Origin: Fervidibacter sinensis
GTDB lineage: Bacteria > Armatimonadota > Fervidibacteria > Fervidibacterales > Fervidibacteraceae
DNA length: 64,000 bases
NCBI GenBank assembly: GCA_032161045.1
Contig: JAVHTH010000010.1
Strand: one strand, 5' to 3'
This document shows, piece by piece, positions 18,801-26,514 of this stretch. The notes below the pieces were generated by a model that made no database searches, was not told the origin of the DNA, and worked only from the letters and a program-made list of their open reading frames with translations. The translations under genes were made by a program, and so were the position numbers. The first letter of the stretch is position 1, and every line of letters starts with the position of its first letter.

Positions 18801-19102
18801 GAAGATTCCCAACACCAAGCGGGACGCGGGACGAGGGGCATGGGACGAGAAGAGAAAAAGATTTTGCCGAGCCAAGAGAAATTGAGGTTCGTTGGGAGCG
18901 AGATGAGCGAAGGTTTACCCTTTGGTTTGCGTTGCCTAACGCTGTCAAGGCGGAAATTGTCTTACCACCTATCGTGCCTGAGGGCGCAATCGTTGATGTC
19001 AAACTTATCAAGGGCGAAGCGACTAAGCCGAAGTTTGAAGTTAACCATTGGCGCATCAGTGTGAGTGAAGGAACTCAGGGGAAAGTTGAGGCAAGTTGGT
19101 GA
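15833..19102 (+). CDS. Alpha-L-rhamnosidase-like glycoside hydrolase (GH78), expanded by in-frame repeats
   Basis: A 1089-residue secreted protein with the architecture of GH78 alpha-L-rhamnosidases, which remove terminal rhamnose from pectic and other glycans. A signal peptide (VVTLALTVAVLIFANFCARG) is followed by the family's WTAKWIWIGG start, beta-sandwich domains (FDVPKDLQEAILRITADARY...NGQRIGNGP) and the (alpha/alpha)6 barrel (about 640-960; CPAYEQTFWVGDARNEAL corresponds to the acidic catalytic loop). A C-terminal beta domain ends the protein. It is about 150-200 residues longer than expected because of in-frame low-complexity insertions: six GTRDEGRGT-like peptides encoded by GGGACGC tandem tracts, one GTGCGGA-type tract, and a 120-nt palindromic block at 17516-17636. 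ATG 15833 lacks a strong ribosome binding site; TTG 15818 is also in frame. The family call is confident; activity despite the insertions is not shown. Confidence 0.86.
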   Translation: MRETIHAVVTLALTVAVLIFANFCARGEEEMAAWTAKWIWIGGTRDKGHGTSEDGLPRNFYLCARKVFDVPKDLQEAILRITADARYVLFVNGQRIGNGPIRGWQHSWFYDTYDLKPHLRPGERNAIGVLVIQPGETNFQYPLGRGGLLAQLDMTTKRGRKITVATDRTWKVTPHPAYDRRTPRISCQQGFVEHYDGTRDEGRGTEDWTMAEFDDSKWQRAVELGKVGIAPWKKLVPRNIPFLTMEPVYPVRIVRVRTVEPPTIVHSIDLRPNLSPGDRLSNPHGLTGLVLTVVRAPKPMEVRVRAIGGIGFGARRAKVNGEDATFDEHGAILKLRKGDNLVVFDVTRDWYHDWWFTTVWDAGRGTRDGLKFVNPLGEGETAWVTAGPFTSRDDELFQAVWNAKSVTEIRALQAKFRTPHPILRTIALEHTASDHVFAKVVLAKGTKDAGRGTRVENLEAICQPNDEVAVIYPPRKGDVELLIDFGRELVGFWEFEVDAPAGTVLDFYGFEAIHPTDDGGFEIQHTWGLNNVMRYIAKEGWQRYTSIVRRGFRYLVLTIRFVGAGDNPPETYGRTSSAPTGLFQRTGDDPPAKTGELAFAPTKLRPVRIKTLRCLLNTYPYTERGEFMCDDWKLNEIWRMCRYTLRLCSEDTFVDCPAYEQTFWVGDARNEALIAYATYGGYELARRCWLLAGQSLWRSPLVESQVPSGWQDILTAWALLWVWACEEYYRYTGDEGFLREVYPFVAQQMRNIAEKFIRPDGLFEIEAWNMLDWAPMDTPRKGVVTHQNAILVEAYRRAATMALWLGKGDDAKEFEALAQKVEDAINEHLWDEQRQAFIDAIHADGRRSQVFSVQTQTMVYLCDAVTDERRPIIRQYLYDKPEGFVWFGSPFALFFLLEAYAKDGEFQRILDIIRREWGAMIDYGATTAWETLTPRTRSHCHAWSAAPAYFLSTYVLGVRPKGVTRDKVQGTRVMEYFIAPKPCDLKWAKGRFPTPSGTRDEGHGTRREKDFAEPREIEVRWERDERRFTLWFALPNAVKAEIVLPPIVPEGAIVDVKLIKGEATKPKFEVNHWRISVSEGTQGKVEASW
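15962..15990 (+). repeat. In-frame GGGACGC-type tract, GH78 copy 1
   Basis: ACACGGGAT, AAGGGACACG and GGACGAG blocks encode GTRDKGHGT after the conserved WIWIGG motif, at a loop where related enzymes have no such peptide (from general family knowledge). Confidence 0.6.
16421..16447 (+). repeat. In-frame GGGACGC-type tract, GH78 copy 2
   Basis: The cleanest copy: four heptamer-like units alternating GGGACGC and GGGACGA, encoding GTRDEGRGT. Confidence 0.7.
16910..16938 (+). repeat. In-frame GGGACGC-type tract, GH78 copy 3
   Basis: Four units encode WDAGRGTRDG. The reading phase is the same as in copies 2 and 4. Confidence 0.65.
17164..17193 (+). repeat. In-frame GGGACGC-type tract, GH78 copy 4
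   Basis: Four units encode GTKDAGRGTR between VVLAK and VENLEAI. Confidence 0.65.
17516..17636. repeat. GTAGGGGC palindromic block inside the GH78 reading frame
   Basis: Three hairpins lie in the coding region: GTAGGGGCGGGT..ACCC (from 17516), GGGCGGACTTCGTCCGCCC ending in CCTAC at 17571, and CGGGCGAATTGGCATTCGCCC ending in CCTAC at 17636. Together they add about 40 residues (AGDNPPETYGRTSSAPT and onward) without breaking the frame. The ends match the intergenic family at 24 kb, 42.9 kb and 56.9 kb. Confidence 0.75.
18722..18749 (+). repeat. In-frame GGGACGC-type tract, GH78 copy 5
   Basis: A diverged copy (ACACGGGACAAGGTGC then AAGGGACACGGG) encoding TRDKVQGTRV in the C-terminal part of the protein. 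Confidence 0.5.
18820..18849 (+). repeat. In-frame GGGACGC-type tract, GH78 copy 6
   Basis: GGGACGCGGGACGAGGGGC followed by ATGGGACGAG encodes GTRDEGHGTR. Confidence 0.65.
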
Positions 19103-19111
19103 TGCAAGTAT

Positions 19112-19140
19112 TCGGAGGGCTCGGCTCCTGCCGAGCCGAA
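19112..19140. repeat. CTCGGC/GCCGAG palindromic element
   Basis: GGAGGG, stem CTCGG, CTCCTG, stem CCGAG, then CCGAA. It has the same frame as the inverted element at 50290-50313 but a different, self-complementary stem. It is the first unit of the 19103-19404 intergenic region, which otherwise holds a GTAGGG unit (about 19152-19180) and the two composite units listed separately, with no gene. Confidence 0.6.
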
Positions 19141-19193
19141 AATTGTTGTTTCGTAGGGTCGGGCTGCTGTCTGACCGAAAAAATTGGCTGAAT

Positions 19194-19255
19194 GTAGGGC
19201 GCGGTTTTACACCGCGCCGAAAAATTTGTCGGCAGGGTATAAAACCCTGCCCTAC
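19194..19255. repeat. Composite double-hairpin element, copy 1
   Basis: A 62-bp unit bounded by GTAGGGC and GCCCTAC. It contains hairpin GGCGCGG/CCGCGCC, a spacer AAAAATTTGTC, and hairpin GGCAGGGT/ACCCTGCC. It is nearly identical to copy 2, and matches 50205-50269 in inverse orientation. Confidence 0.8.
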
Positions 19256-19274
19256 AAGGGAAATTTGGCTCAAT

Positions 19275-19338
19275 GTAGGGCGCGGTTTCACACCGCGCCG
19301 AAAAAATTTTGTCGGCAGGGTATAAAATCCTGCCCTAC
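19275..19338. repeat. Composite double-hairpin element, copy 2
   Basis: A 64-bp unit in the same orientation as copy 1, differing by a few substitutions and a 2-nt longer A/T spacer. Both copies are preceded by TTGGCTSAAT. Confidence 0.8.
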
Positions 19339-19404
19339 AGGTGACGGTTAAGGCGGAGGTTCCTGCAAGCGATTTTGACCCTACTGCGCTAACCTTTGAG
19401 ATGT

Positions 19405-22400
19405 ATGAAGGCAGGCGAAACCCCTATGGTGCGAACGGGCGCTGTTTCCATAGGCGAAAAGTTTGAACCTGCAATAGCGTTGAAACGGGCAATTCACTTG
19501 GTTGCGTGGCAGCGAAGAATTTGGACTGCAATCGCTGTTTTGTCCTTGCTTGTGGCGTCGGTCACAATAACCGTGCTCGCGTTTATCGCATTATCCGCTA
19601 TCGCTGACCGCATCGCACCTGCAGTGCTAATTTGGCTCTTCTGGCTCATTCTAAGTCTTGGCGCGACAGCAGTGATTGCTGTTGGGGTCATGGGAGTCCG
19701 TTGGCTTGCTCAGGATAGGTTCTCAAAAGTCGTGATTTGTGTTGACCAAAAGTTGGGCGGTGATGCAATCCGAAACGCTTTGGATTTGGCGAAGTTGAGA
19801 GAGGACGAAAAGTTCGTTTCAACGCAATTTGCTCGCGTTGCTATCTACCGAGCATGGAAACTTTGGCAAGATGCGAGCCAAAACGGCTTGGCGAATGAAC
19901 TCATCGCGCACCACAAGCAAAGGGCACAAGCAACTTTGGCGATCGCATTGCCAATTTTGCTCTTGACACTTCTAATCGCTCACGCTATCGGTTTCTCGTT
20001 CACATCCTTGACAGAAATTTACCGAAACGCCAAAGCGGTTTTGGCTTTTGAACGAGACGGTCAATTGCGGTTGGTTGTGGAAGACGAAGACAAAGTCGTG
20101 CTGAAGGGCACTGTTGTCCCTGTTCGCGTTCGTGCGTCTTGTCGCGGCTTGCGATTGCCCGAGAACTTAACGGTTTGGCTTTTGTGGAAAACGGGCGACC
20201 GAAGTGAGCAGGTTCAGATGCAAAGGCTTGACAATGATGAATTCTCAGCGGAGTTGACTGTCACAGAAAGCGGAACGCTTCAAGCCTTCAGCGGGAAAGT
20301 GAAAAGCAACTTAGTCCATTTGCAAGCGGTCAATCCACCGCAAGTTGCCGAATGGCTCATCACCGTTGAACCGCCAACATACACAAACTTGCCACCAGAA
20401 ACTTTCGTGACATCTCAGTGGCAGCATTTGACCGTTTTAAAGGGCAGCAAAGTCACGATTTCGGCAACAGTGACCGAAAACCTTCGCGACGCCAAATGCG
20501 AATTTTCCAATGCCAAGTCGCAAACTCCAAACGCTCTTTCCCTTTCCGACGAACGCACTGTTCAGTGGTCGGCGACTGTCTTGACACCTGTTCGCATGAA
20601 ATGGCGCTTTGTTGACAGGTTTGGGTTTGTGGGTGAAACGAGTTGGTTGAGCATCAATGTTCAAACTGACAAACCGCCGAAAGTTTCAGTGATTGCGGGC
20701 TTGAACCCAGCAATGGCGGGCGGGTTCGTCCCATTGACGATTCGTGCAGAAGATGATTTCGGAATCAGCGAGTTGACAATGCAGTTCGGCTTGGGCGATG
20801 AGAAAAAGCAGCCTTCCGAAATTCGCTCTGTTCCGCTGAGTTTTGCTCCATCGCTGCAAGTTGAGCAAACATTGGCTTTGCCAATTCCCGTTGACGCTGC
20901 TGGCAAGGTTTTGTGGGTGCGGGCAATTGCGAAAGACAACGATGCTGTCTCTGGTGCAAAAGTTTCAAGTTCGCAATGGTTGCTCGTTCGCATTCGCGAG
21001 CCAGAAGAGTTGGTCGGGACTTTACAAGATTGGTTGGGACGGTTGAAGGCGTGGGAAAGTTGGCTGCAAAAGGGCGAATGGACAAAGACTCAACAGGAAC
21101 TTGCAAAGTGGTTGCAGCGATGGCAGGAAATTCTTCAACAAGCCCAATGGTCGGAAACCCCAATCACTCACCAATGGCTTGCCGAATGGTTGTCGCATTG
21201 GCAAGAGCATTTGCAGCGAAAAGATTTGGAGGGTGCATTGCAAGAACTTTGGCAGATGCAAAGGGCAATAGAACGAGCGTTGGCTGAGCAGAAATTGGCT
21301 GAGTTGGCGCAGGAAATTTCCGCATTGCGTGCGCAACAGGAAGCCATTTACGATGCCTTGCGTCGTCACGCCCGTCCATCTTCATTGGCATCTGCCCAGA
21401 AACAACTCACTGAGCGGACGAAAGAGTTTATCAGCGAGTTGAACAAGGAAGCGGAGCGATGGGAAAGTTTGGACGAACCGACAGTCGCTTTTGCGCTTCA
21501 GGATGCGGCAAGGATTTTGGAACGGCGACCGACAGAGCGGGCGATGCTGCAAGCAAGAGACGCGATGGAACAAGACTTGCGCGAAATGGCGTTGCTGCGA
21601 ACCCACGAAGCCTTGACAGATTTGCGAGAGGCAGAAGAGACGCTCAGTTCACCAACTCAGAACCCACTTGCTCAACTTTACCGACGGGAACGAAATTTGC
21701 TTGCTCAATTGCTTGAGCAAACTGAACGACTTCGCCGCGACCAATCTTCCTTGCGACAAGAAACTGAAAAGTCATTGCCCACTTTTCGCTCAGATACTGC
21801 TCAATCCACTTTACCGAGTTTTCAACTTCCCAACATCATCGCTCCGCCGCCACCGCCTTCATGGAGCGAAGTTGAGAAATTGTCAACGGGGCAGAATCTA
21901 ACTCAACAACCTGTTCGGCAGCAAAGTTTGGTTGAGAGGCAAAGTCAGTTGAAGCAGCGAGCCGAACAAATGCAGCGACCTTTGCGGGAGGCGATGAAAG
22001 CCGTTCCGCAACTTTCACCTGAGGCTCTTCATAGCCTTCAGGATGCCGTTAATCAGATGTCCGAAGCAGCAAAATTGCTTCAACAACTGTCAAGTTACCC
22101 AAACGCCGCTCGCCACCAGCGCCACGCTGAAACCGCTCTGCAGCGCTTGGCTGAAATTTTGCGGGAAGCGTTAATGGTGGAACATGGAACTGCAACGCAA
22201 AGGGTGGGCGCTGGCGAAAATGAAGCAATGGCGTTAGCACAACGGCAGGCTCAGTTACTTCAAGAAACTCAAAGGCTGCACCAACAACAGCGACAAGGGA
22301 GAACCCCATCGCCGATGCGTTTGAGGCAGTTAGGTGCGGAGGAAGGCTCAATCCGTGACGCCTTGAGCCGTATTGAAGGCTTCTTCGGGGATGCTTTGAT

Positions 22401-22821
22401 GCCCGAGTTACGACAAAGGGTGCAGCAATCGTCGCAGCATTTGCGTTGGCTTGAACGGAATTTGCCCGAAGGGAAATTGGGCAACGATGCGCAGCAACGC
22501 CAGCGTGAGGTTTTGGAGACGCTTCTTGAACTTGCTCGGATTTTGAGCGGTCAACAGGGCAGTCAAAAAGGTCAGCAACAAGTTCGTCAAGGTCAAACCC
22601 CGTCACAGCCTGACATCAATTGGGGAAGGTTCGTTGAGCATGGACCGCCGATGCGTCAAGTTCCCGAAGCGCTGCAAGGTGCAAAAGGAGGCGCTTCTTT
22701 TGTTGAACCTTCTTCCAAAAGCACCAATGCCCCCATGCCCCTTCAAATGACTGTCCCCCGCACCCCAATCCTTCCCGCCTACCGAGAGGCGATTCAAAAT
22801 TATCATCGCCAAATCCGTTGA
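19405..22821 (+). CDS. Large DUF4175-like membrane protein
   Basis: A 1138-residue protein resembling DUF4175-type proteins of unknown function. The N-terminus holds two or three membrane helices (about 25-45, 65-90 and 175-200; for example AIAVLSLLVASVTITVLAFIAL). Beta-rich domains follow (about 210-490, including LITVEPPTYTNLPPETF and PPKVSVIAGLNPAMAGG), then a very long helical, Gln/Arg-rich region (about 530-1070) with heptad-like patterns. Such proteins often occur with MoxR-ATPase/von Willebrand-domain gene sets, but none are in this window. Start codons are weak: ATG 19405 is used, ATG 19426 is possible. It begins a plus-strand block with the ABC ATPase 94 nt later. Function is not known. 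Confidence 0.72.
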   Translation: MKAGETPMVRTGAVSIGEKFEPAIALKRAIHLVAWQRRIWTAIAVLSLLVASVTITVLAFIALSAIADRIAPAVLIWLFWLILSLGATAVIAVGVMGVRWLAQDRFSKVVICVDQKLGGDAIRNALDLAKLREDEKFVSTQFARVAIYRAWKLWQDASQNGLANELIAHHKQRAQATLAIALPILLLTLLIAHAIGFSFTSLTEIYRNAKAVLAFERDGQLRLVVEDEDKVVLKGTVVPVRVRASCRGLRLPENLTVWLLWKTGDRSEQVQMQRLDNDEFSAELTVTESGTLQAFSGKVKSNLVHLQAVNPPQVAEWLITVEPPTYTNLPPETFVTSQWQHLTVLKGSKVTISATVTENLRDAKCEFSNAKSQTPNALSLSDERTVQWSATVLTPVRMKWRFVDRFGFVGETSWLSINVQTDKPPKVSVIAGLNPAMAGGFVPLTIRAEDDFGISELTMQFGLGDEKKQPSEIRSVPLSFAPSLQVEQTLALPIPVDAAGKVLWVRAIAKDNDAVSGAKVSSSQWLLVRIREPEELVGTLQDWLGRLKAWESWLQKGEWTKTQQELAKWLQRWQEILQQAQWSETPITHQWLAEWLSHWQEHLQRKDLEGALQELWQMQRAIERALAEQKLAELAQEISALRAQQEAIYDALRRHARPSSLASAQKQLTERTKEFISELNKEAERWESLDEPTVAFALQDAARILERRPTERAMLQARDAMEQDLREMALLRTHEALTDLREAEETLSSPTQNPLAQLYRRERNLLAQLLEQTERLRRDQSSLRQETEKSLPTFRSDTAQSTLPSFQLPNIIAPPPPPSWSEVEKLSTGQNLTQQPVRQQSLVERQSQLKQRAEQMQRPLREAMKAVPQLSPEALHSLQDAVNQMSEAAKLLQQLSSYPNAARHQRHAETALQRLAEILREALMVEHGTATQRVGAGENEAMALAQRQAQLLQETQRLHQQQRQGRTPSPMRLRQLGAEEGSIRDALSRIEGFFGDALMPELRQRVQQSSQHLRWLERNLPEGKLGNDAQQRQREVLETLLELARILSGQQGSQKGQQQVRQGQTPSQPDINWGRFVEHGPPMRQVPEALQGAKGGASFVEPSSKSTNAPMPLQMTVPRTPILPAYREAIQNYHRQIR

Positions 22822-22915
22822 CGAAGTTGAGTTGGGGACATAAAGAAGCCGACATCTGCATGGCTATTTTGTCGCAAAATTTTTGATTGATACCCGACTA
22901 CGGAGGATGTCACTG

Positions 22916-24079
22916 ATGCTGGAAGTCAGAAACCTGAGCATTAGGTTGGGCGAATTTGATTTGCGTGACATCTCGTTTGAGGTGCAAGATGGCGAATATT
23001 TCGTTTTGCTCGGACCGACAGGCACGGGCAAAACGGTTTTGATTGAGTGCATCGCTGGTTTACATCGCCCACGCACGGGGCGAATTATCCTTAATGGGCG
23101 CGATGTAACCAACTTACCACCAGAAGGGCGGGGCATCGCTTATGTGCCGCAAGATTATGCCCTTTTCCCGAACTTGACAGCCTTTGAGAACATCGCTTTC
23201 GGCTTGCGAGTTCGTAAATTGCCCAATGAGAAAGTTCGGGCAAAAGTTTTAGAACTTGCCGAATGGCTCGGCATCACTTACTTGCTTGACAGGTTACCTT
23301 TGACGCTCAGCGGTGGAGAGAAGCAGCGAGTTGCACTGGCACGAGCGCTGGCTGTTGAGCCGCAAATTTTGCTCCTTGATGAACCCCTTGCAGCCGTTGA
23401 CGAGCAAACTCGTGATCGGCTTTGCCGAGAACTCAAAACCATTCAGCGACAAACTGGCGCAACTTTCTTGCATGTCTCCCACAACTTTGAAGAAACGCTG
23501 GCGGTCGCCGACCGAATAGGTGTGATGAATTTCACGGAAGAGACGGAAAACAAGGGAAGCGGGTCAAAGTTGAGGGTTGGAAGGATGTTGCAGGTTGGAA
23601 CGCCTGAAGAAATTTTCTACCGACCCGCAAACGAGTTTGTGGCTCGCTTTACGCGAGCGGAGAACATTTGGCGAGGCGAAGTGAAAGGACAAACTTCCGA
23701 ATGGGTTCAAGTTTGGCTTAACGGTGCTGTGCTTTGGGTTCAAGTGCCAGAGGGACAACAAGTGCTCAAAAGCGAAGTGACCATCGTCGTGAGACCTGAA
23801 CGAGTGCGCTTGTTGCCGACAAAGACGCATCCGAGTGAGCAAATGAACTTGCTACACGGTGAAGTCATTGCAATGACGGACAAGGGAGCGATGTGGCGAG
23901 TTGAAGTTGCAACGGAAATCGGTGTCAATGTGGTTGCTTTGCTTTCAAAGCGAGAAGCCGAACAAATTGGCTTGGTGCTGGGGCAATCTGTCGCCGTCGT
24001 TTTAGAACCATCCTTCATTCACCTTTGCCCGACAACTGAGGGAACTTTTGCTCAAACTGTGGGCGTTGCAAGCGAGTAG
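22916..24079 (+). CDS. ABC transporter ATP-binding protein (molybdate/sulfate/sugar-type, ModC-like)
   Basis: A 387-residue ABC ATPase with a C-terminal TOBE-like regulatory region, as in ModC/WtpC/PotA/MalK-type importers. Motifs: Walker A GPTGTGKT (about residues 30-37), Q-loop PQDYALFPN, signature LSGGEKQR, Walker B ILLLDEPLAAVD and H-loop HVSHN. The TOBE part runs from about 285 to the end (EVTIVVRPERVRLLP). The start ATG 22916 is 9 nt after CGGAGG; ATG 22907 is in frame. No permease or binding-protein gene is adjacent, so the substrate is open. The stop codon TAG is formed by the first bases of a GTAGGGACGC palindromic repeat. Confidence 0.87.
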   Translation: MLEVRNLSIRLGEFDLRDISFEVQDGEYFVLLGPTGTGKTVLIECIAGLHRPRTGRIILNGRDVTNLPPEGRGIAYVPQDYALFPNLTAFENIAFGLRVRKLPNEKVRAKVLELAEWLGITYLLDRLPLTLSGGEKQRVALARALAVEPQILLLDEPLAAVDEQTRDRLCRELKTIQRQTGATFLHVSHNFEETLAVADRIGVMNFTEETENKGSGSKLRVGRMLQVGTPEEIFYRPANEFVARFTRAENIWRGEVKGQTSEWVQVWLNGAVLWVQVPEGQQVLKSEVTIVVRPERVRLLPTKTHPSEQMNLLHGEVIAMTDKGAMWRVEVATEIGVNVVALLSKREAEQIGLVLGQSVAVVLEPSFIHLCPTTEGTFAQTVGVASE

Positions 24080-24164
24080 GGACGCATAATGCGCCCATAG
24101 TGAAATGAGCCGTGAGAAAATGCGTTTTGAAAAATTCGCGGGCAGGTTAATGCCTGCCCCCTAC
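24076..24164. repeat. GTAGGG...CCCTAC palindromic block after the ABC ATPase
   Basis: GTAGGGACGCATAATGCGCCC (24076-24096) and CGGGCAGGTTAATGCCTGCCC ending CCTAC (24164) form two hairpins with inverted terminal GTAGGG/CCCTAC. The first copy overlaps the stop codon of the ABC gene. Confidence 0.7.
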
Positions 24165-24184
24165 AGTTTGAAGGTGTATTGGTC

Positions 24185-24961
24185 ATGTCAAGGGCAATCA
24201 CACTTGAAGTTGAAATCAAGGACGCCGAACTTAGTCGCTACATAGAGGCGAATTTGGAACGGATTTTGCAATTGTTTTCGCCGAGACACATCATCGCTTT
24301 CGGTTCAAGGGTAAATGGGACGGCGAAGGAAGACAGCGATATTGACTTGATTGTCGTTTCCGATGTTTTTGAGGGTATGCCGTTTTTGGAGCGTGCGCGA
24401 AGGTTCAACGAGGCAATTTCATGGCATTTGAGGGTGGATGTTTGGTGTTTGACGGTGAAGGAGTTTGAGCGTTTGAGGAGGCAAATTGGAGTTGTTGCTG
24501 ATGCTTGTCGGGAGGGAATTTGGATCTTGAAAGGGGAGTTGTTGCCTGACGAAGAGGTGAGTGGAGTTATGACGATTGAAGAGCAAGTGCAAGTATGGCT
24601 CAGGCAAGGCGAAAGGGAATTGGACAGGGCGAAGAGACTTTTCGCTCAAGATGACTTTGATGGTGCAGCCGTTTTTGCACAGCAGGCAGCGGAGAAGTTT
24701 TTGAAAGCCCTTTACATCGCTCGTTTCCAAGCAATGCCACCGCGAACCCACGACATTCAATTTCTGGCAATTGCTTTAGGTGCTCCCAGTGATTTGGCAG
24801 CGATTGGGAGACCGTTGACTGAAGACTATTTTCGTGCTCGCTATCCCGATTTAGCAGGTGCTGCACCTTACGAGGTTTTTGATGCTGACATTGCGCAGGA
24901 GCGTATAAATCAAGCTGAACAAATTCGCAATTGGGTAAGGCAACAGTTAGAGCAACCGTAG
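24185..24961 (+). CDS. Nucleotidyltransferase (MNT)-HEPN domain fusion
   Basis: A 258-residue protein that joins two domains usually encoded as separate toxin-antitoxin partners. The N-terminal half is a minimal nucleotidyltransferase with FGSRVNGTAKEDSDIDLIVV (the GS and D-x-D catalytic signature, about residues 40-58). The C-terminal half (about 130-255) is a HEPN domain: AAVFAQQAAEKFLKALYIA and PRTHDIQFLA, the latter near the expected R-x-H RNase position. In studied MNT/HEPN pairs the MNT enzyme modifies and silences the HEPN RNase. An internal ATG at 24569, preceded by GAGGTGAGTGGAG, could make a free HEPN protein. ATG 24185 has AAGGTG upstream; TTG 24179 is alternative. The TAG stop comes from a GTAGGGGC repeat. 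Confidence 0.82.
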   Translation: MSRAITLEVEIKDAELSRYIEANLERILQLFSPRHIIAFGSRVNGTAKEDSDIDLIVVSDVFEGMPFLERARRFNEAISWHLRVDVWCLTVKEFERLRRQIGVVADACREGIWILKGELLPDEEVSGVMTIEEQVQVWLRQGERELDRAKRLFAQDDFDGAAVFAQQAAEKFLKALYIARFQAMPPRTHDIQFLAIALGAPSDLAAIGRPLTEDYFRARYPDLAGAAPYEVFDADIAQERINQAEQIRNWVRQQLEQP

Positions 24962-24981
24962 GGGCACATGAAATGCGCCCG
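24958..24981. repeat. GTAGGGGC palindrome at the MNT-HEPN stop codon
   Basis: GTAGGGGCACATGAAATGCG continuing to CCCG forms a short hairpin (GGGCGCAT-like arms). Its TAG is the stop codon of the MNT-HEPN gene. Confidence 0.6.
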
Positions 24982-25021
24982 ACTTTGAAGTTCAACACTA
25001 ATTGGAAGGAAGGTGCAAGAG

Positions 25022-26275
25022 ATGGCAGCGGAAGTGACGACGGCAACGAAAGTGGCGGTTCGGGAAGTTTACCTTGACTACAACGCCACAACGCCCGTTG
25101 ACCCTGAAGTTCGCGATGCCGTGCTGCCATTTTTGAGCGATGAATTTGGCAATCCTTCAAGTGTCCATCCGCTGGGACGGCGGGCACGGAAGGCAGTTGA
25201 ATACGCTCGGGAGCAAGTTGCTCGGTTGTTGAACGCTTCTGACCCATCCGAAATCGTTTTCACCAGTGGGGCAACTGAAGCCAACAACATGGCAATTTTG
25301 GGAGCAACGCTACTTGCAGGTCACAAAAGCGGACACATCATAACGACCCAAATTGAACACCCATGCGTTTTAGGCGTTTGCAAATTTTTGGAACAACAAG
25401 GCTTCCGAGTGACCTACTTGCCCGTTGACCGTCAATGTCGCGTTGACCCAGAGAGCGTTTTGGATGCCTTGACAGATGACACGCTCATTGTCTCCATCAT
25501 GTTAGCGAATAACGAGACGGGGACAATTCAACCCGTCGCTGAAATAGCGAAGTTGGTCAAATCAAAGCGACCTAATGTTTTGGTCCACACTGACGCAGTG
25601 CAAGCCATAGCAAAAGTTCCCGTTGATGTTCAATCATTGGGGGTTGATTTGCTCGCTTTATCTGCTCACAAATTTTACGGACCGAAGGGCATAGGTGCAC
25701 TTTACATTCGTAAAGGCGTTGAAATTGCACCATTGCTGAGAGGTGGTCATCAAGAGCATGGGCTAAGGGCTGGGACGGAAAATGTGGCGGGCATCGTTGG
25801 ACTTGGTAAAGCCGCCGAAATTGCAATGAGGGACTTTGAGGTTGTGACAAATCACCTTTGGAACTTGCGCAAGCGGTTTTTGCGACTGCTTGACGAGTTG
25901 CCCATGACAAGGCTTAACGGTCACCGCGAACACACTTTGCCTTCAACGGCAAATGTTTGCCTACTCGGTGCAGACGCTTTGGCTGTTCAAGCGAACTTAG
26001 GGCAACGAGGAGTTTGCGTTTCCGTCGGGTCGGCATGCTCTTCGGGTTCATTGAAACCTTCCCATGTTTTGCGGGCGATGGGGCTGAGCGAAATGGCTGC
26101 GTTTTGCTCCGTTCGTTTTTCGTGGGGCAAGTTCACGACAGAGGAAGAAATTGACTTTGCGGTTGAGCAAACGAAAGAAGTCGTTACGATTCTTCGCGAA
26201 ATCACGCTGCCAGAAGAAATCGGCATCTGCGACGAGAATTGCCCTTGCTTCTTTGAGGGGGCAGGGATTGCGTGA
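25022..26275 (+). CDS. Cysteine desulfurase (NifS/IscS family)
   Basis: A 417-residue PLP enzyme that takes sulfur from cysteine to form a persulfide for iron-sulfur clusters or tRNA thiolation. Recognisable motifs: YLDYNATTPVDPEV at the start, SGATEANNMAIL, the PLP lysine Lys217 in LSAHKFYGPKG, and the catalytic cysteine Cys339 in VSVGSACSSGS. The C-terminus carries extra cysteines (GICDENCPCFF) not typical of every family member. Length fits class I NifS/IscS. ATG 25022 follows AAGGAAGG with good spacing. No iscU or other cluster genes are next to it, so the sulfur acceptor cannot be named; the small thioredoxin-like genes at 26960-28188 are near but not clearly linked. Confidence 0.93.
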   Translation: MAAEVTTATKVAVREVYLDYNATTPVDPEVRDAVLPFLSDEFGNPSSVHPLGRRARKAVEYAREQVARLLNASDPSEIVFTSGATEANNMAILGATLLAGHKSGHIITTQIEHPCVLGVCKFLEQQGFRVTYLPVDRQCRVDPESVLDALTDDTLIVSIMLANNETGTIQPVAEIAKLVKSKRPNVLVHTDAVQAIAKVPVDVQSLGVDLLALSAHKFYGPKGIGALYIRKGVEIAPLLRGGHQEHGLRAGTENVAGIVGLGKAAEIAMRDFEVVTNHLWNLRKRFLRLLDELPMTRLNGHREHTLPSTANVCLLGADALAVQANLGQRGVCVSVGSACSSGSLKPSHVLRAMGLSEMAAFCSVRFSWGKFTTEEEIDFAVEQTKEVVTILREITLPEEIGICDENCPCFFEGAGIA

Positions 26276-26289
26276 AGGGGTGATAATTC

Positions 26290-26508
26290 ATGAGCACCAC
26301 ATTGGAGGAATTGGTTAAACGGCTTGAGAAACTGGAATCAGAAATTGCGTCATTGAAGGGAATGCGCGGGATTCAAACGGTTGACGAGAAGCAACGCAGA
26401 GAGGTGGGAGAAGCAATCTTGAAGTTAGGCGAGCAAATAGGAATGAAATTGCGGGGGAGTAATGTCTCACTAAGTGACATCGTTCTGCAAAACCGTGCTG
26501 AGTGGTGA
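26290..26508 (+). CDS. Small antitoxin-like protein (probable VapB-type partner)
   Basis: A 72-residue protein with a predicted N-terminal coiled coil (LEELVKRLEKLESEIASL). It ends 6 nt before a PIN-domain gene, the normal antitoxin-toxin order. No clear DNA-binding fold can be recognised by eye, so the antitoxin role rests on size and position. GGGGTGATAATTC precedes the ATG. Confidence 0.6.
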   Translation: MSTTLEELVKRLEKLESEIASLKGMRGIQTVDEKQRREVGEAILKLGEQIGMKLRGSNVSLSDIVLQNRAEW

Positions 26509-26514
26509 GTTTAA

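Noticed and set aside
19194..19338. CRISPR-like array from two equal repeats with a short gap
   Set aside because: Only two units, each an internal double hairpin with inverted ends; the 19-nt gap is not spacer-like, and no cas genes are present.
22916..24079. Naming the ABC ATPase modC
   Set aside because: TOBE-containing ATPases of several importers look alike and no modA/modB is adjacent, so a substrate-specific symbol is not justified.
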